DNA of 64,000 bases from Pseudomonas japonica (GCF_013522925.1 NZ_JAAMQU010000006.1:264551-328550), one strand, 5' to 3'. Numbered from the stretch's first letter, positions 1 to 8,070 are shown. The notes: a model not told the origin generated them from the sequence alone. Translations and numbers: made by a program.

Positions 1-2
1 TG

Positions 3-539
3 CAGGCCGGAAAAACGGCCGAGCCGTTCACGGACCCGGAGCGCTGGGACAAGGCTCGCCTGGCGACCCTGGGCCACCTACAGTGGGTAGCGACTTCCAG
101 CAAGGCCTCAGAGATTGCTCAGGAAGGCACCTTTACCTTGGCTGGGCTGCTGGGGCTGGAAGTACCGGAGATCAGGGCAACGCAACTGACCGAAGCACTG
201 GCCCCGCTGTTGCTGCCCGAAACGTGGCTTGAAGGCCTGTGGGCCCGGGTCAATAAGGGCGGCGTACAGGTAAGGGCCAATGTCATGGAGGTGCGCCGCA
301 ACGGTGAACTTGCCTGGACCAGCATCTCGTTTGCGGCGTCGAGCAGCCTCGGTTGGTGCGGACCCTACGACGCCACGGGCGATGAGCCTGTCACGGTCCG
401 TATCGTTCGCTCCACCCACGCTTTCAGCGATGGTGCCGATGGGTACGCGCAGGTACGTGAAAAGGTGATCACAGCGCTGGGCACGTTGCGCTACAGCCAG
501 AACCACTGGATAGCCACCAACGCTATCCACAAAGCCTGA
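3..539 (+). CDS. Hypothetical protein, 5'-truncated by window edge
   Basis: The frame is open from the first bases of the window to the TGA at 537-539, so this is the last 178 codons of a longer gene. An internal TTG at 138 is not a convincing start because coding continues upstream without a break. I do not recognise the family. The visible part is a soluble, mixed alpha/beta-looking chain with no membrane segment. It ends in a strong hairpin terminator (545-573). Function is unknown. Confidence 0.6.
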   Translation, partial: QAGKTAEPFTDPERWDKARLATLGHLQWVATSSKASEIAQEGTFTLAGLLGLEVPEIRATQLTEALAPLLLPETWLEGLWARVNKGGVQVRANVMEVRRNGELAWTSISFAASSSLGWCGPYDATGDEPVTVRIVRSTHAFSDGADGYAQVREKVITALGTLRYSQNHWIATNAIHKA

Positions 540-544
540 ACCGG

Positions 545-573
545 ACCAGGCCCTTCACCTTGAAGGGCCTGGT
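545..573. terminator. Bidirectional hairpin terminator
   Basis: A perfect 13-bp inverted repeat (ACCAGGCCCTTCA, loop CCT, then its complement) lies between two convergent genes, six bases after the stop of the left gene and 25 bases before the stop of the right one. Only a short pyrimidine-rich run (ACTTCTACC) follows on the + strand, so termination strength is inferred from the stem. Confidence 0.75.
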
Positions 574-597
574 ACTTCTACCGCTCGAGCCTTCCGC

Positions 598-1200
598 TCA
601 AGGCTGCTCGGCTTTGGCTTTCAAACCTTTGAGTGTATTGAAGGGAGCATCGACCACGAACTTGTTCGCAATCATGGACGGGACGCTACCGCCCGGTTCG
701 GTATGTACCTGGTAAGTGACAATCGTGTCCGCCCCCTTGGGCTCCATCTTCCAGAAACCCTCTACCTGGGCAACACGCACAAAGCCCTTTTCCTCCGGCA
801 GGTAGGTAGGGACGCCCTTCAGCGTCCGAGTTAAGCTGCCATCGGCACCCTCGCTGGTAGTCACCTGCAACACCGAGTCGCGTGGCGTTACCGGCCACGG
901 CGTATTGAACTGCGTGTAGGTCCAGCTTTGGGCTCCCTCGTGCTTGAGCAGCTTCTGAGCCTTGCACTCGTGAATCCAGGCGCAGGCGCCCGCTACGTCT
1001 TCCTGCAACGCACGCACCCGTGCCAGGGGCGCATGAATCGTCGCTACCCCTTTATAGGCTTTGTAATCGGACCCAGGGACACTGCTGAGGGACACGGTAA
1101 TGCCGCCCTCGTCCTTTACAACCTGCCAATCCTCGGCAATGGCTTGCGCCGAAATCCACGGCAGCACGCAAAACGCGGCCACTCGATACATCGCTCTCAT
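598..1200 (-). CDS. START-domain periplasmic lipid-binding-like protein
   Basis: This 200-residue protein begins with a signal peptide (MRAMYRVAAFCVLPWISAQAIAE, cleavage likely after residue 22). The rest is one START-type domain: W-Q-V-V near residue 25, then a helix-grip pattern ending in the long C-terminal helix (VVDAPFNTLKGLKAKAEQ). Small proteins of this type are common in Pseudomonas and are presumed to bind a hydrophobic ligand in the envelope. No enzymatic residues are recognisable. It is transcribed towards the 545-573 terminator and preceded by the small cysteine-cluster gene 16 bp upstream, so the two may be cotranscribed. Confidence 0.75.
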   Translation of the reverse strand: MRAMYRVAAFCVLPWISAQAIAEDWQVVKDEGGITVSLSSVPGSDYKAYKGVATIHAPLARVRALQEDVAGACAWIHECKAQKLLKHEGAQSWTYTQFNTPWPVTPRDSVLQVTTSEGADGSLTRTLKGVPTYLPEEKGFVRVAQVEGFWKMEPKGADTIVTYQVHTEPGGSVPSMIANKFVVDAPFNTLKGLKAKAEQP

Positions 1201-1216
1201 AGGTTTTCCTTTTTAT

Positions 1217-1495
1217 TCACGAGATGCAGGTCTGCGCCCTTTCACTCCCGGTAGCCCCTTCCAGCCAAGTGAGTATCCGCACCGCATCCAGATTGTCCGT
1301 ACCGCAAAAGGCTACGTCAGCCTGGAAAGCACTGCACACCGCCGGCCGCTCCGGGCGGCCGAAAATCTGGCACAGGTTGTCCGGCCCAAGTTGCACGCAG
1401 CGCTCACCCGCAGGTTTGCCGTTGGGCATACCCGGAATCGGGGAAGAAATGGACGGTGCGATACAGCACGCACCGCAACCTGCGCGGCATAGCAT
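1217..1495 (-). CDS. YkgJ-like cysteine cluster protein
   Basis: About 92 residues. The start is placed at ATG 1495 because a GGAG lies ten bases upstream and the family pattern begins right there (MLCRAGCGACCIAPSIS). The frame runs further upstream but without a family match. Conserved cysteines come as C-x3-C-x2-CC near the N-terminus, then single cysteines in GERCVQL, NLCQIFG, PAVCSAF and FCGT. This fits the YkgJ/UPF0153 putative Zn or Fe-S binding family, whose function is not established. The next gene downstream is the START-domain gene, 16 bp away. Confidence 0.8.
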   Translation of the reverse strand: MLCRAGCGACCIAPSISSPIPGMPNGKPAGERCVQLGPDNLCQIFGRPERPAVCSAFQADVAFCGTDNLDAVRILTWLEGATGSERAQTCIS

Positions 1496-1608
1496 GACGG
1501 AGCTACTCCAGGACGAGAATAATGGGATGGCGCCCCGCGATAGTAACCGCCCAAACAGGTGTTTGAAACCTCTGTTCGACGTGTCGCACAAAGGCCGGGG
1601 CCGTAGCG

Positions 1609-2169
1609 CTACTGCTTGAACTTGAAATCCAGCGCGGCGCCGTCGACCTCTCGGCGGCTTTCATTACGTAGTTGCAGGTCCATTTCATTAGTAAGCAGGC
1701 GCCCGTTCAGCTGGAACGGCTCTGCCCCGTCCTTCGAAGTGAACAGCGAGGGCAGCAAGGGCTTGCCGTCGGCGCTGGGCGCGGCGGCCACTGGCTTGGC
1801 CGCCTCGGCCTGGCCTGGCGGCTGGAGCTGGTTGACCATGTCCTTCGGCAAGCTGAGGTCCAGCTTGGCCGCCGGGATATCCGAGGCGATCACATCCGCC
1901 GATTTGCGAGCCTTGGATTTACTGGCCACTGCCTTCGATGCCTTGCCCTTTGCCGCTGCTACCGGCTTGGACGTGGCCTTGCCTTGCGACTTGGCGAGCG
2001 CCTGTTTCGAGGGCTTCGCTTTGGCAGCGGGCGTGGCGGGTAGTGAGGACGACACCGGGGCTGGCGCGCCCAACGTGAATTGCTCGGGAGCGGCCGCTCC
2101 AACAGGCGCCGCGATCAGCGGCGTGGCTAACACAGTCAGCAGGCAGAGCAGAGGCTTGAGACAGTTCAT
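1609..2169 (-). CDS. Lys/Ala-rich exported protein, unknown function
   Basis: About 186 residues from the preferred ATG at 2169. A GTG nine codons upstream (2196) is an alternative, because neither start has a strong ribosome site. A signal peptide (MNCLKPLLCLLTVLATPLIAAPVGA) is followed by a low-complexity Ala/Lys/Ser/Pro-rich stretch (roughly residues 45-95) and a more ordered C-terminal third. Homologues in Pseudomonas are sometimes labelled translation initiation factor 2 because of the Ala/Lys-rich segment. No GTPase motif is present, so that label should not be used. A periplasmic location is inferred. Confidence 0.65.
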   Translation of the reverse strand: MNCLKPLLCLLTVLATPLIAAPVGAAAPEQFTLGAPAPVSSSLPATPAAKAKPSKQALAKSQGKATSKPVAAAKGKASKAVASKSKARKSADVIASDIPAAKLDLSLPKDMVNQLQPPGQAEAAKPVAAAPSADGKPLLPSLFTSKDGAEPFQLNGRLLTNEMDLQLRNESRREVDGAALDFKFKQ

Positions 2170-2258
2170 TTCAGGCTGGCCACCACGGTCGGACACCCCC
2201 TATGCTCACCCTCGCCAGCTGCGATGGCAAGAGGCGAACCGCTTGCAGTTCCGACCGC

Positions 2259-3704
2259 TCAGTACCATGCGCTGTTCCCTGTCTCTTCACACAATTGCGT
2301 GGCCAGCACGCCAAGGGTCATGAGCGCCCGCTCCGCCTCACGATCCCAGGGGATGCCGCAGTTCAGGCGGATACAGTGATTGAATTGTTCCGTGTTGCTG
2401 AAGATCAGCCCAGGCGCGATGCTGATCCCTTGATCCAGGGCACGAACGTGCAATTCCTGCGTATTCACTCGCCCCGGCAGGCTCACCCACAGAATGAAGC
2501 CCCCGATTGGCCGCGTCATTTGAGTGCCTACGGGAAAATGCTGCTGAACCGCAAGCTGATACGCGGTGAGGTTCTTGCGGTACTCCTGCCTGATGTGGCG
2601 CAAATGCCGATCGTAACCGCCGTTCTCCAGATAACTGGCGATGGCCATCTGGGTGACGCTGCACGCTGAGTGCGTGCTGAAGGTCTGTAACCGCTGGATC
2701 TCGGCCTGGTGCTTGCCGGCGATCATCCAGCCAATACGAACACCTGGAGAAAGCGTTTTGGAAAAGCTTGAACAGTAGATCACATGGCCGTGGCGATCAT
2801 AGGCCTTCAAGGCCTTGTGTCGCCCCTGATCAAACATCAGCTCGCCGTGAATATCATCTTCGATGATCTGGATGTTGAATTCGGCGGCCAGGCGCAGCAG
2901 CTGTTTCTGCCGCTCTTCCGGCACCACGCCGCCCAAGGGGTTGCTCAGCCGGGAGGTCATCATCAGCGCCTTGATCGACCACTGATTCGCCGCCAGCTGC
3001 AAAGCCTCCAGGCTGATCCCGGCGGTGGGGTCGCTGGGGATCTCTATCACTTTCAAGCCCAGCAGGTCGGCCAGCTGCAGCAGGCCGTAATAGGTCGGTG
3101 ATTCTGCGGCAATCAGGTCCCCCGGGCGCGTGAGCGTGCGCAAGGCCATTTGCAAGGCATCCACGCAGCCATGGGTAATCACCAGTTCGGAAGGGTCGAC
3201 CACCACGCCAGCATCGCGCATGCGAATGGCGATCTGCCGGCGCAAGGGTTCGTAGCCAGGGCTGAACATGTAGCTGAACGCCCGCGGGCTCTGGAAGCGG
3301 GTGACCTTGGCGATCTGCTGGTGCAGCGCCCGCACGGGCAGGTATTCAACATGGGGCACAGCGGCACCAAGGGCGAACACACCGTCGCGCCTGGACTCAT
3401 CCAGCACCTGTTGAATGATACTGCTGCGGGTAACCAACCCTGGCCGTTCCACCCGGGCAATGTCCGGGGTGGGCGCCGTGAGCGCCGGCGTCTGGTGCAC
3501 GTAATAGCCCGATTGAGGACGGGCGCGGATCAGCCCTTGATCCTCGAGGTTGGCGTAAGCCTGCAAGACTGTGGCGTGGCTGACATTGAGCTGGGCGCTC
3601 ATCTTGCGGACCGAAGGCACACGCTCGCCGGGTTGATACACACCCTTGCGGATGTCTTCGGCCAACTGTTGGGCAATACGCTGATACAGCAACAGGTTCG
3701 TCAT
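2259..3704 (-). CDS. MocR-family regulator (GntR HTH fused to aminotransferase-like domain)
   Basis: This 481-residue protein has a GntR winged helix at about residues 8-75 (GVYQPGERVPSVRKMSAQLNV) and a fold-type I aminotransferase domain from about residue 105 to the end. The PLP-binding lysine is in SSFSKTLSPGVRIGW, and ESPTYYG and the Asp of IIEDD match other cofactor-contacting segments. MocR proteins usually sense an amine or amino acid through PLP and control a nearby or divergent gene. Here the nearest genes give no clear target. The promoter just upstream carries repeats (3733-3762), so autoregulation is likely. The effector cannot be deduced. Confidence 0.9.
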   Translation of the reverse strand: MTNLLLYQRIAQQLAEDIRKGVYQPGERVPSVRKMSAQLNVSHATVLQAYANLEDQGLIRARPQSGYYVHQTPALTAPTPDIARVERPGLVTRSSIIQQVLDESRRDGVFALGAAVPHVEYLPVRALHQQIAKVTRFQSPRAFSYMFSPGYEPLRRQIAIRMRDAGVVVDPSELVITHGCVDALQMALRTLTRPGDLIAAESPTYYGLLQLADLLGLKVIEIPSDPTAGISLEALQLAANQWSIKALMMTSRLSNPLGGVVPEERQKQLLRLAAEFNIQIIEDDIHGELMFDQGRHKALKAYDRHGHVIYCSSFSKTLSPGVRIGWMIAGKHQAEIQRLQTFSTHSACSVTQMAIASYLENGGYDRHLRHIRQEYRKNLTAYQLAVQQHFPVGTQMTRPIGGFILWVSLPGRVNTQELHVRALDQGISIAPGLIFSNTEQFNHCIRLNCGIPWDREAERALMTLGVLATQLCEETGNSAWY

Positions 3705-3723
3705 CGGCGCTGGCTTTCCACCG

Positions 3724-3762
3724 TGTATAGGAACAGTTGCGAACTGTACGGGGACAGTTGCG
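3724..3762 (-). promoter_or_regulatory. MocR promoter with ACAGTTGCG direct repeats and an inverted half-site
   Basis: ACAGTTGCG occurs at 3733-3741 and again at 3754-3762, 21 bp apart start to start (two helical turns). AACTGT at 3742-3747 forms an inverted repeat with the first copy (ACAGTT-GCG-AACTGT). A -10-like TATACA reads on the minus strand at 3729-3724, 20 bases before the MocR start codon. Paired direct plus inverted repeats are typical of MocR/PdxR operators, so this is a good candidate for the regulator's own site. Confidence 0.55.
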
Positions 3763-3779
3763 CTAGAGAGCCAAAGGAT

Positions 3780-3817
3780 AACGCCAGCGGCCCCTCAGTA
3801 CGAGAGGCGCTGGCGTT
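3780..3817 (-). terminator. Hairpin terminator of the SBP-DUF4398-OmpA operon
   Basis: A 10-bp perfect inverted repeat (AACGCCAGCG ... CGCTGGCGTT) with a further near-paired inner stem lies just past the stop of the OmpA-like gene at 3826 on the minus strand. The following minus-strand bases are GTTATCCTTT, a weak T-rich tail. Confidence 0.6.
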
Positions 3818-3825
3818 GGGGCAGC

Positions 3826-4644
3826 TTACTGACGTTTCTCGCCCAGCGCGCCGGCCCGGTCCGAGATCACGATCTCCACGCGGCGGTTGAGCGCCCTGCC
3901 CCGCTCGGTGGCATTGGCTTCGACGGGGTACTGGTCGCCGTACCCTTGCACGTCGATGCGTCGCTCCTCCACGCCAAGGTCCACCAGCATGTCCGCCACT
4001 GCCTGCGCCCGATCCTTCGACAACTTGAGGTTGTCTTCCGCGGCGCCGGTGCTGTCCGTATAGCCCTCGATGCGGATGGTCCGGCGAGGGTTCATTTGCA
4101 GGAACTGCACGAGCTTGAGCAGGGTGCGATTGGCTGAAGGCTTGAGGTCGGCCTCGCCGGTATCGAACAGCACATCGCCCAGAGTAAGCACCAGGCCGCG
4201 ATCCGCATCTGTGGTGGTCAATGCCAGCAGTTGATCTTCCAGCCACTGGCCTTGGCGCTGCACGCTGAGCAACTTGGACTCGCGCAAGGCAAGCTGCAGG
4301 CGCTCACGCTCCAGGCCCTGACGTTGCAGTTGATCGAGGTTGGCGGCGGCTTCGCTGTGAGCCAGGGCGATATCCGTGTAGCGCATGCTGAGGTAGGCAT
4401 AGTGGCGCACATCATCGCCGGCGCCCCAGTAACCGGACAACCGTTCGGCCCGGGCCAGGGATTCTCCCGCGCGAATAACGTCCTTGGGCGCGTGGCGCAG
4501 CACCTCGGTATTGTCCCGCACGCCCTGGAAGCGCGCCGACGCCTGGGACACCGCTTCATCAGCGGCGTGGTTGGCGCAACCGGCAAGGCCCAACGCCAGC
4601 CAGGCGCCGATCACCGGGCGCCATGCATGACGAACGCGGCTCAT
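3826..4644 (-). CDS. OmpA-family peptidoglycan-associated lipoprotein
   Basis: This 272-residue protein has a lipoprotein signal with the lipobox cysteine at residue 23 (LGLAGC). A helical, probably coiled-coil segment covers about residues 30-140, and an OmpA C-terminal domain runs from about 148 (VLFDTGEADLKP) to 262. The peptidoglycan-binding Asp/Arg pair is visible in NLKLSKDRAQAV and RALNRRVEIVI. It should anchor the outer membrane to the cell wall. Its start overlaps the upstream DUF4398 gene by four bases (ATGA), indicating translational coupling, and the solute-binding protein gene precedes both. The same DUF4398-OmpA pairing is common in Pseudomonas. Confidence 0.9.
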   Translation of the reverse strand: MSRVRHAWRPVIGAWLALGLAGCANHAADEAVSQASARFQGVRDNTEVLRHAPKDVIRAGESLARAERLSGYWGAGDDVRHYAYLSMRYTDIALAHSEAAANLDQLQRQGLERERLQLALRESKLLSVQRQGQWLEDQLLALTTTDADRGLVLTLGDVLFDTGEADLKPSANRTLLKLVQFLQMNPRRTIRIEGYTDSTGAAEDNLKLSKDRAQAVADMLVDLGVEERRIDVQGYGDQYPVEANATERGRALNRRVEIVISDRAGALGEKRQ

Positions 4645-4991
4645 TGCACATCTCCCAGCTGCTTGTGCAGGCGCTGGATGCGGGCGTTCATCTGGGCCAA
4701 TTGCTCGCGGCTCTTGCGGGTGAGCTCGTTGGCTTCCGCCAGGCGAGCGTCGAGCTCGGCTTGTTCCAGGGCCATGCGCGCCGCCTTGTTGTTATGGTCA
4801 GCCAGATCCGCCCTGGCTTGGGCTGCCTTGCTCAGCGCATCGGCGAGCGGCGTGGTGTTATCCGCTGCACCCACGGCGCGGGCCTGTTCGATCGCTTGCT
4901 CGGTGAGGCGCAGCTGTTCATCGGGTACAGGGTCGGTGGCGCAGCCGGCGAGCGCCAGCAGCGCTCCGGCGATCATCAATCGTTTGTTCAC
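4641..4991 (-). CDS. DUF4398 lipoprotein
   Basis: This 116-residue protein starts with a lipoprotein signal (MNKRLMIAGALLALAGC, acylated Cys17). The remainder is almost entirely helical and charged, with Ala-rich heptads (AAQARADLADHNNKAARMALEQAELDARLAEANEL) that suggest a coiled coil. This matches DUF4398, which often accompanies OmpA-like lipoproteins. It overlaps the OmpA gene by four bases and lies ten bases after the solute-binding protein gene, so the three form one operon. The molecular role is unknown. A periplasmic coiled-coil spacer or partner of the OmpA protein is an inference. Confidence 0.85.
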   Translation of the reverse strand: MNKRLMIAGALLALAGCATDPVPDEQLRLTEQAIEQARAVGAADNTTPLADALSKAAQARADLADHNNKAARMALEQAELDARLAEANELTRKSREQLAQMNARIQRLHKQLGDVQ

Positions 4992-5001
4992 ACAGCGTTT
5001 C

Positions 5002-5814
5002 CTATGGTTTGACCGCCCCGGACATCGCCTGCTGCTGTTGCTTCCAGCGCTCGGCGTTACGTTGCAGGATCGGCTGGATCCCGCCGGAGGCGGCCAATTC
5101 TGTCATCTTTTTCGCCAGCTGTCCGCGCAGCCAGCCATCGTTGCAGGCAGAGTCCTGAGCAATGGCCAGGTAAATTCCCGGACGGTCCACAGCCACCTCG
5201 CTGGCCAGGACGCGCCCGTCCAGCCCGAGCGCAGCGACCGCCGCCGCGCCGGCATAACGGGGGGCGATGGCATAGTCCGCCTTGCCTTGCGCCAGCGACT
5301 CAAGGGTATGGGTAAGGTTTTCGGCAGGCTGCAGCGCGAGGTGCTCAGCCGCGAACGCAGCGAACGCAGGTGTTGGCCGAGCCTTGGCGGACATCACCCC
5401 GCGGTGGCCGGGCAGGTCCGCAAGCGTCGAATAAGTGATGGTCGAGCCCTGGCGGCTCCACACCAGATAATCGTTGAAGGCCAATGCGGGATGAACGTAG
5501 TCCAGATGCTCGAGGTCGGCCTCGGTCAGCACGGCATCAGCGAGGATATCCATACGGCCGCTGCGCACTTCTTCCAGAGCCTGTGAGCGGCGGCCTGCGT
5601 ACAGCACGTCGATTTTCACGCCCAGCTGCGCGGCAACGCTGGCCAGCACGTCCACGCTCGCACCGATCAGCTTGCGTGGGTCCGCCGGGTCGCGCCAGGC
5701 ATAGGGCGGAGCGTCGGGGCTGGCAGTGGCCACCAGCCGCTCGCAGCTTCCGGCGGCCAGGCACAGGGATGGGAACGCAGCCACGCAGGCCAGCCAATAC
5801 GACGCAATTCGCAT
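5002..5814 (-). CDS. Periplasmic solute-binding protein, amino-acid-binding type
   Basis: About 270 residues. The start is placed at ATG 5814 (MRIASYWLACVAAFPSLCLAAG), which gives a proper signal peptide. The open frame extends 13 codons upstream. The body has the family 3 pattern: SPDAPPYAWRDP, an LIGASVDVLASVAAQLG helix, GRMDILADAVLTEADLEHLDYVHP, and a second lobe with GKADYAIAPRYAG. No permease or ATPase gene is nearby. Instead it heads an operon with the DUF4398 and OmpA lipoproteins, so a role in envelope sensing rather than import is possible. The ligand is unknown. Confidence 0.8.
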   Translation of the reverse strand: MRIASYWLACVAAFPSLCLAAGSCERLVATASPDAPPYAWRDPADPRKLIGASVDVLASVAAQLGVKIDVLYAGRRSQALEEVRSGRMDILADAVLTEADLEHLDYVHPALAFNDYLVWSRQGSTITYSTLADLPGHRGVMSAKARPTPAFAAFAAEHLALQPAENLTHTLESLAQGKADYAIAPRYAGAAAVAALGLDGRVLASEVAVDRPGIYLAIAQDSACNDGWLRGQLAKKMTELAASGGIQPILQRNAERWKQQQQAMSGAVKP

Positions 5815-5853
5815 GATGGGTTCAGGCTTTGTCTGTTCTGGAGGGCGGAGCAT

Positions 5854-5882
5854 ATAAAAAAACCCGGGCGATTGCCCGGGTT
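5854..5882 (-). terminator. Rho-independent terminator after etfA
   Basis: A perfect 9-bp GC-rich stem (AACCCGGGC, loop of four, GCCCGGGTT) is followed on the minus strand by a run of seven T (TTTTTTT, overlapping the end of the stem). It lies 23 bases past the etfA stop and separates etfBA from the solute-binding protein operon. Confidence 0.9.
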
Positions 5883-5904
5883 CCTTTGCTGCGACTCGCA
5901 GCGA

Positions 5905-6834
5905 TCACACCAGCTTTTCGAATTCCGGGATGATCTCGAACAGGTCACCTACCAGGCCATAATCGGCGACCTGGAAGATCGGGGCTTCTTCGTCCTTGTT
6001 GATCGCGACGATCACCTTGGAGTCCTTCATGCCCGCCAGGTGCTGGATCGCGCCGGAGATACCGACGGCGATGTACAGCTGCGGCGCGACGATCTTGCCG
6101 GTTTGACCCACTTGCATGTCGTTGGGCACGAAGCCTGCGTCCACCGCAGCGCGCGAAGCGCCCACGGCCGCGCCGAGTTTGTCGGCCAGGGCGTACAGGT
6201 GCTTGAAGTTGTCACCGTTCTGCATGCCACGGCCACCGGACACCACGATCTTGGCGGCGGTGAGCTCAGGACGATCCGACTTGGCCAACTCTTCCCCAAC
6301 GAAGGCGGACAGGCCTGCGTCTTTCACGTCGCTGACCGCTTCCACAGCTGCCGAACCACCCTCGGCGGCGACCGGGTCGAAGCCGGTGGTACGCACGGTG
6401 ATCACCTTCACCGCCGCGCTCGATTGCACGGTGGCAATGGCGTTGCCGGCGTAGATCGGGCGCTTGAAGGTGTCGGCGCTTTCAACCGAGATGATCTCGG
6501 AGATCTGGTCCACGTCCAGCTGGGCGGCCACGCGCGGCAGGAAGTTCTTGCCGTTGGTGGTGGCCGGGGCCAGCACGTGGCTGTAGCCCGATGCCAGGCC
6601 CACGATCAGCGGGGCCACGTTCTCGGGCAACTGATGCGCATAGGCGGCATTGTCGGCGACCAGCACCTTGGCCACGCCAGCCACTTTCGCGGCGGCTTCG
6701 GCCACGGCGCTCACGCCCTGCCCGGCAACCAGCACGTGTACATCACCGCCGATCTTCTGAGCCGCGGCGACGGTGTTCAGGGTAGCGCCAGCCAGTGCGC
6801 CGTTTTCGTGTTCAGCGATAACCAGGATAGCCAT
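5905..6834 (-). CDS. etfA: Electron transfer flavoprotein alpha subunit
   Basis: This 309-residue protein has the usual EtfA length. The N-terminal half forms the subunit-interaction domain ([20 protein letters not shown]). The C-terminal half is the FAD domain with [43 protein letters not shown] and [17 protein letters not shown], the canonical FAD-binding sequence. With EtfB it passes electrons from acyl-CoA and other dehydrogenases to the quinone oxidoreductase encoded divergently. The start codon overlaps the etfB stop by one base (TGATG), so the subunits are translationally coupled. A strong terminator follows. Confidence 0.98.
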   Translation of the reverse strand: MAILVIAEHENGALAGATLNTVAAAQKIGGDVHVLVAGQGVSAVAEAAAKVAGVAKVLVADNAAYAHQLPENVAPLIVGLASGYSHVLAPATTNGKNFLPRVAAQLDVDQISEIISVESADTFKRPIYAGNAIATVQSSAAVKVITVRTTGFDPVAAEGGSAAVEAVSDVKDAGLSAFVGEELAKSDRPELTAAKIVVSGGRGMQNGDNFKHLYALADKLGAAVGASRAAVDAGFVPNDMQVGQTGKIVAPQLYIAVGISGAIQHLAGMKDSKVIVAINKDEEAPIFQVADYGLVGDLFEIIPEFEKLV

Positions 6835-7583
6835 CAGATTACCTTCGCCTCGTTCTTCAGTTTTTCGACCAGTTCGGCGACCGACTTGACCTTCACACCG
6901 GCGCTGCGCGTGGCAGGCGCCTCGACCTTCACGGTCTTGTTGGTGGAAGCAGTGGAAACACCGAGCGCTTCAGGCGTGAAGGTTTCCAGAGGCTTCTTCT
7001 TGGCCTTCATGATGTTGGGCAGCGACGCATAGCGCGGTTCGTTCAGGCGCAGGTCGGTGGTGACGATAGCGGGCAGGTTCAGCGCAACCGTTTGCAAGCC
7101 GCCGTCGATTTCGCGGGTAACGTTCAGCTTGTCACCGGCCAGTTCGACCTTGGAGGCGAAGGTACCCTGAGCGTAACCAGTGAGCGCAGCCAGCATCTGG
7201 CCGGTCTGGTTGTTGTCGCTGTCGATGGCCTGCTTGCCGAGGATCACCAGCTGTGGCTGTTCCTTGTCGACCACCGCCTTGAGGGCCTTGGCGATCGCCA
7301 GGGAGCCCAGCTCCTCGGCGGTGTCTACCAGCACGGCGCGGTCGGCGCCCAATGCCAGCGCGGTGCGCAGTTGTTCCTGGGCAGTGGCAGGCCCGACCGT
7401 GACCACGACCACCTCGGTAGCCACGCCTTTTTCCTTCAGGCGAACCGCTTCTTCCACGGCGATCTCGCAGAAGGGGTTCATCGACATCTTGACGTTGGCA
7501 AGATCGACCCCGGAGTTGTCCGCCTTGACGCGAACCTTGACGTTGTAATCGACCACTCGTTTGACAGCTACAAGAACCTTCAT
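6834..7583 (-). CDS. etfB: Electron transfer flavoprotein beta subunit
   Basis: 249 residues from ATG 7583, chosen for the canonical N-terminus ([20 protein letters not shown]) and a GAGG six bases upstream. The open frame continues upstream without family similarity. The AMP/FAD-contact region ([26 protein letters not shown]) and the signature around [21 protein letters not shown] are present. It forms the heterodimeric electron carrier with EtfA. Transcription probably starts in the long divergent region shared with the quinone oxidoreductase gene. Confidence 0.98.
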   Translation of the reverse strand: MKVLVAVKRVVDYNVKVRVKADNSGVDLANVKMSMNPFCEIAVEEAVRLKEKGVATEVVVVTVGPATAQEQLRTALALGADRAVLVDTAEELGSLAIAKALKAVVDKEQPQLVILGKQAIDSDNNQTGQMLAALTGYAQGTFASKVELAGDKLNVTREIDGGLQTVALNLPAIVTTDLRLNEPRYASLPNIMKAKKKPLETFTPEALGVSTASTNKTVKVEAPATRSAGVKVKSVAELVEKLKNEAKVI

Positions 7584-7898
7584 GGATTCCTCGTTACTCT
7601 CCGGTGAATAAAATGTCGCAGGGCGGGCCTTGCGATCGCTCATGGCACGGCGCGCAAACCCGCGTGCGGCGACGGCGCTGAGCGCGTATCGACCAGCAGC
7701 GTAGCAGGTTGCGAGGCCGTGTTCGCCCGCCCCGAAGCCTTGGGCCCGGAAGCCGCCACACGGCGCGAAACCAGCTGTCACAAGCGACAGCCGGCCTGAA
7801 ACCGCCCGTATCTTGACCGTATAGGAATACCCGGTCAATACGCGGAACCGGCCGGTCACGCTGCTGCATGCAGCGAGTTTACTGGCCTGTCGGGAATT

Positions 7899-7912
7899 CA
7901 AACAAACGTTTG
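7899..7912. promoter_or_regulatory. PsrA-type operator between etfBA and ETF-QO
   Basis: CAAAC-AAAC-GTTTG at 7899-7912 fits the Pseudomonas PsrA consensus (G/C)AAAC-N2-4-GTTT(G/C) exactly. PsrA is a TetR-type repressor released by long-chain fatty acids. From memory, the etf genes are among its targets in P. aeruginosa. The site abuts the -35 element of the quinone oxidoreductase promoter, a good position for repression. Confidence 0.65.
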
Positions 7913-7914
7913 AT

Positions 7915-7943
7915 TTGGACCGGTCGCATGGTGTAGATATAAT
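7915..7943 (+). promoter_or_regulatory. Sigma70-like promoter of ETF-QO
   Basis: TTGGAC (7915-7920), a 17-bp spacer and a perfect TATAAT (7938-7943) precede the gene. The predicted leader is about 120 bases. The -35 is only a half match, but it sits directly beside the PsrA-like box. Confidence 0.6.
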
Positions 7944-8070
7944 GCGCCGTCCGCGAAGAAGGGCCCGAACCGCCCCGCGCCGGCGCAACAGCATCACCGC
8001 TACAGGCGTGGCCTGCGTGCCAACCGCCCTTATTAGAAAAACCGTACCCGCCTGTGTTAGGAGAGAACCT

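Larger units (their letters stand above)
7584..8070. promoter_or_regulatory. 487-bp divergent control region between etfBA and ETF-QO
   Basis: No credible gene lies here. The open frames are uninterrupted upstream extensions of the two flanking genes. The region carries the + strand promoter and PsrA-like box described separately. It also holds an inverted repeat TTGACCG / CGGTCAA at 7813-7838. On the minus strand that repeat supplies a TTGACC -35 (7838-7833) with CAAGAT 17 bp downstream, a possible etfBA promoter that would leave a leader of about 220 bases. The rest (7600-7800) is GC-rich with no structure I can name. Confidence 0.5.

Noticed and set aside
1609..2169. Calling this gene translation initiation factor IF-2
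   Set aside because: Only an Ala/Lys-rich low-complexity stretch resembles the IF-2 N-terminus. There is a signal peptide and no GTPase domain.
4231..5586. 451-codon + strand frame opposite the OmpA/DUF4398/SBP operon
   Set aside because: It runs antisense through three recognisable lipoprotein/SBP genes, with no ribosome site and a low-complexity translation.
7915..8070. In-frame extension of the ETF-QO gene upstream to 7915
   Set aside because: It would place the start on the -35/-10 promoter, the sequence is Arg-rich with no family match, and GTG 8071 has a proper AGGAGA.
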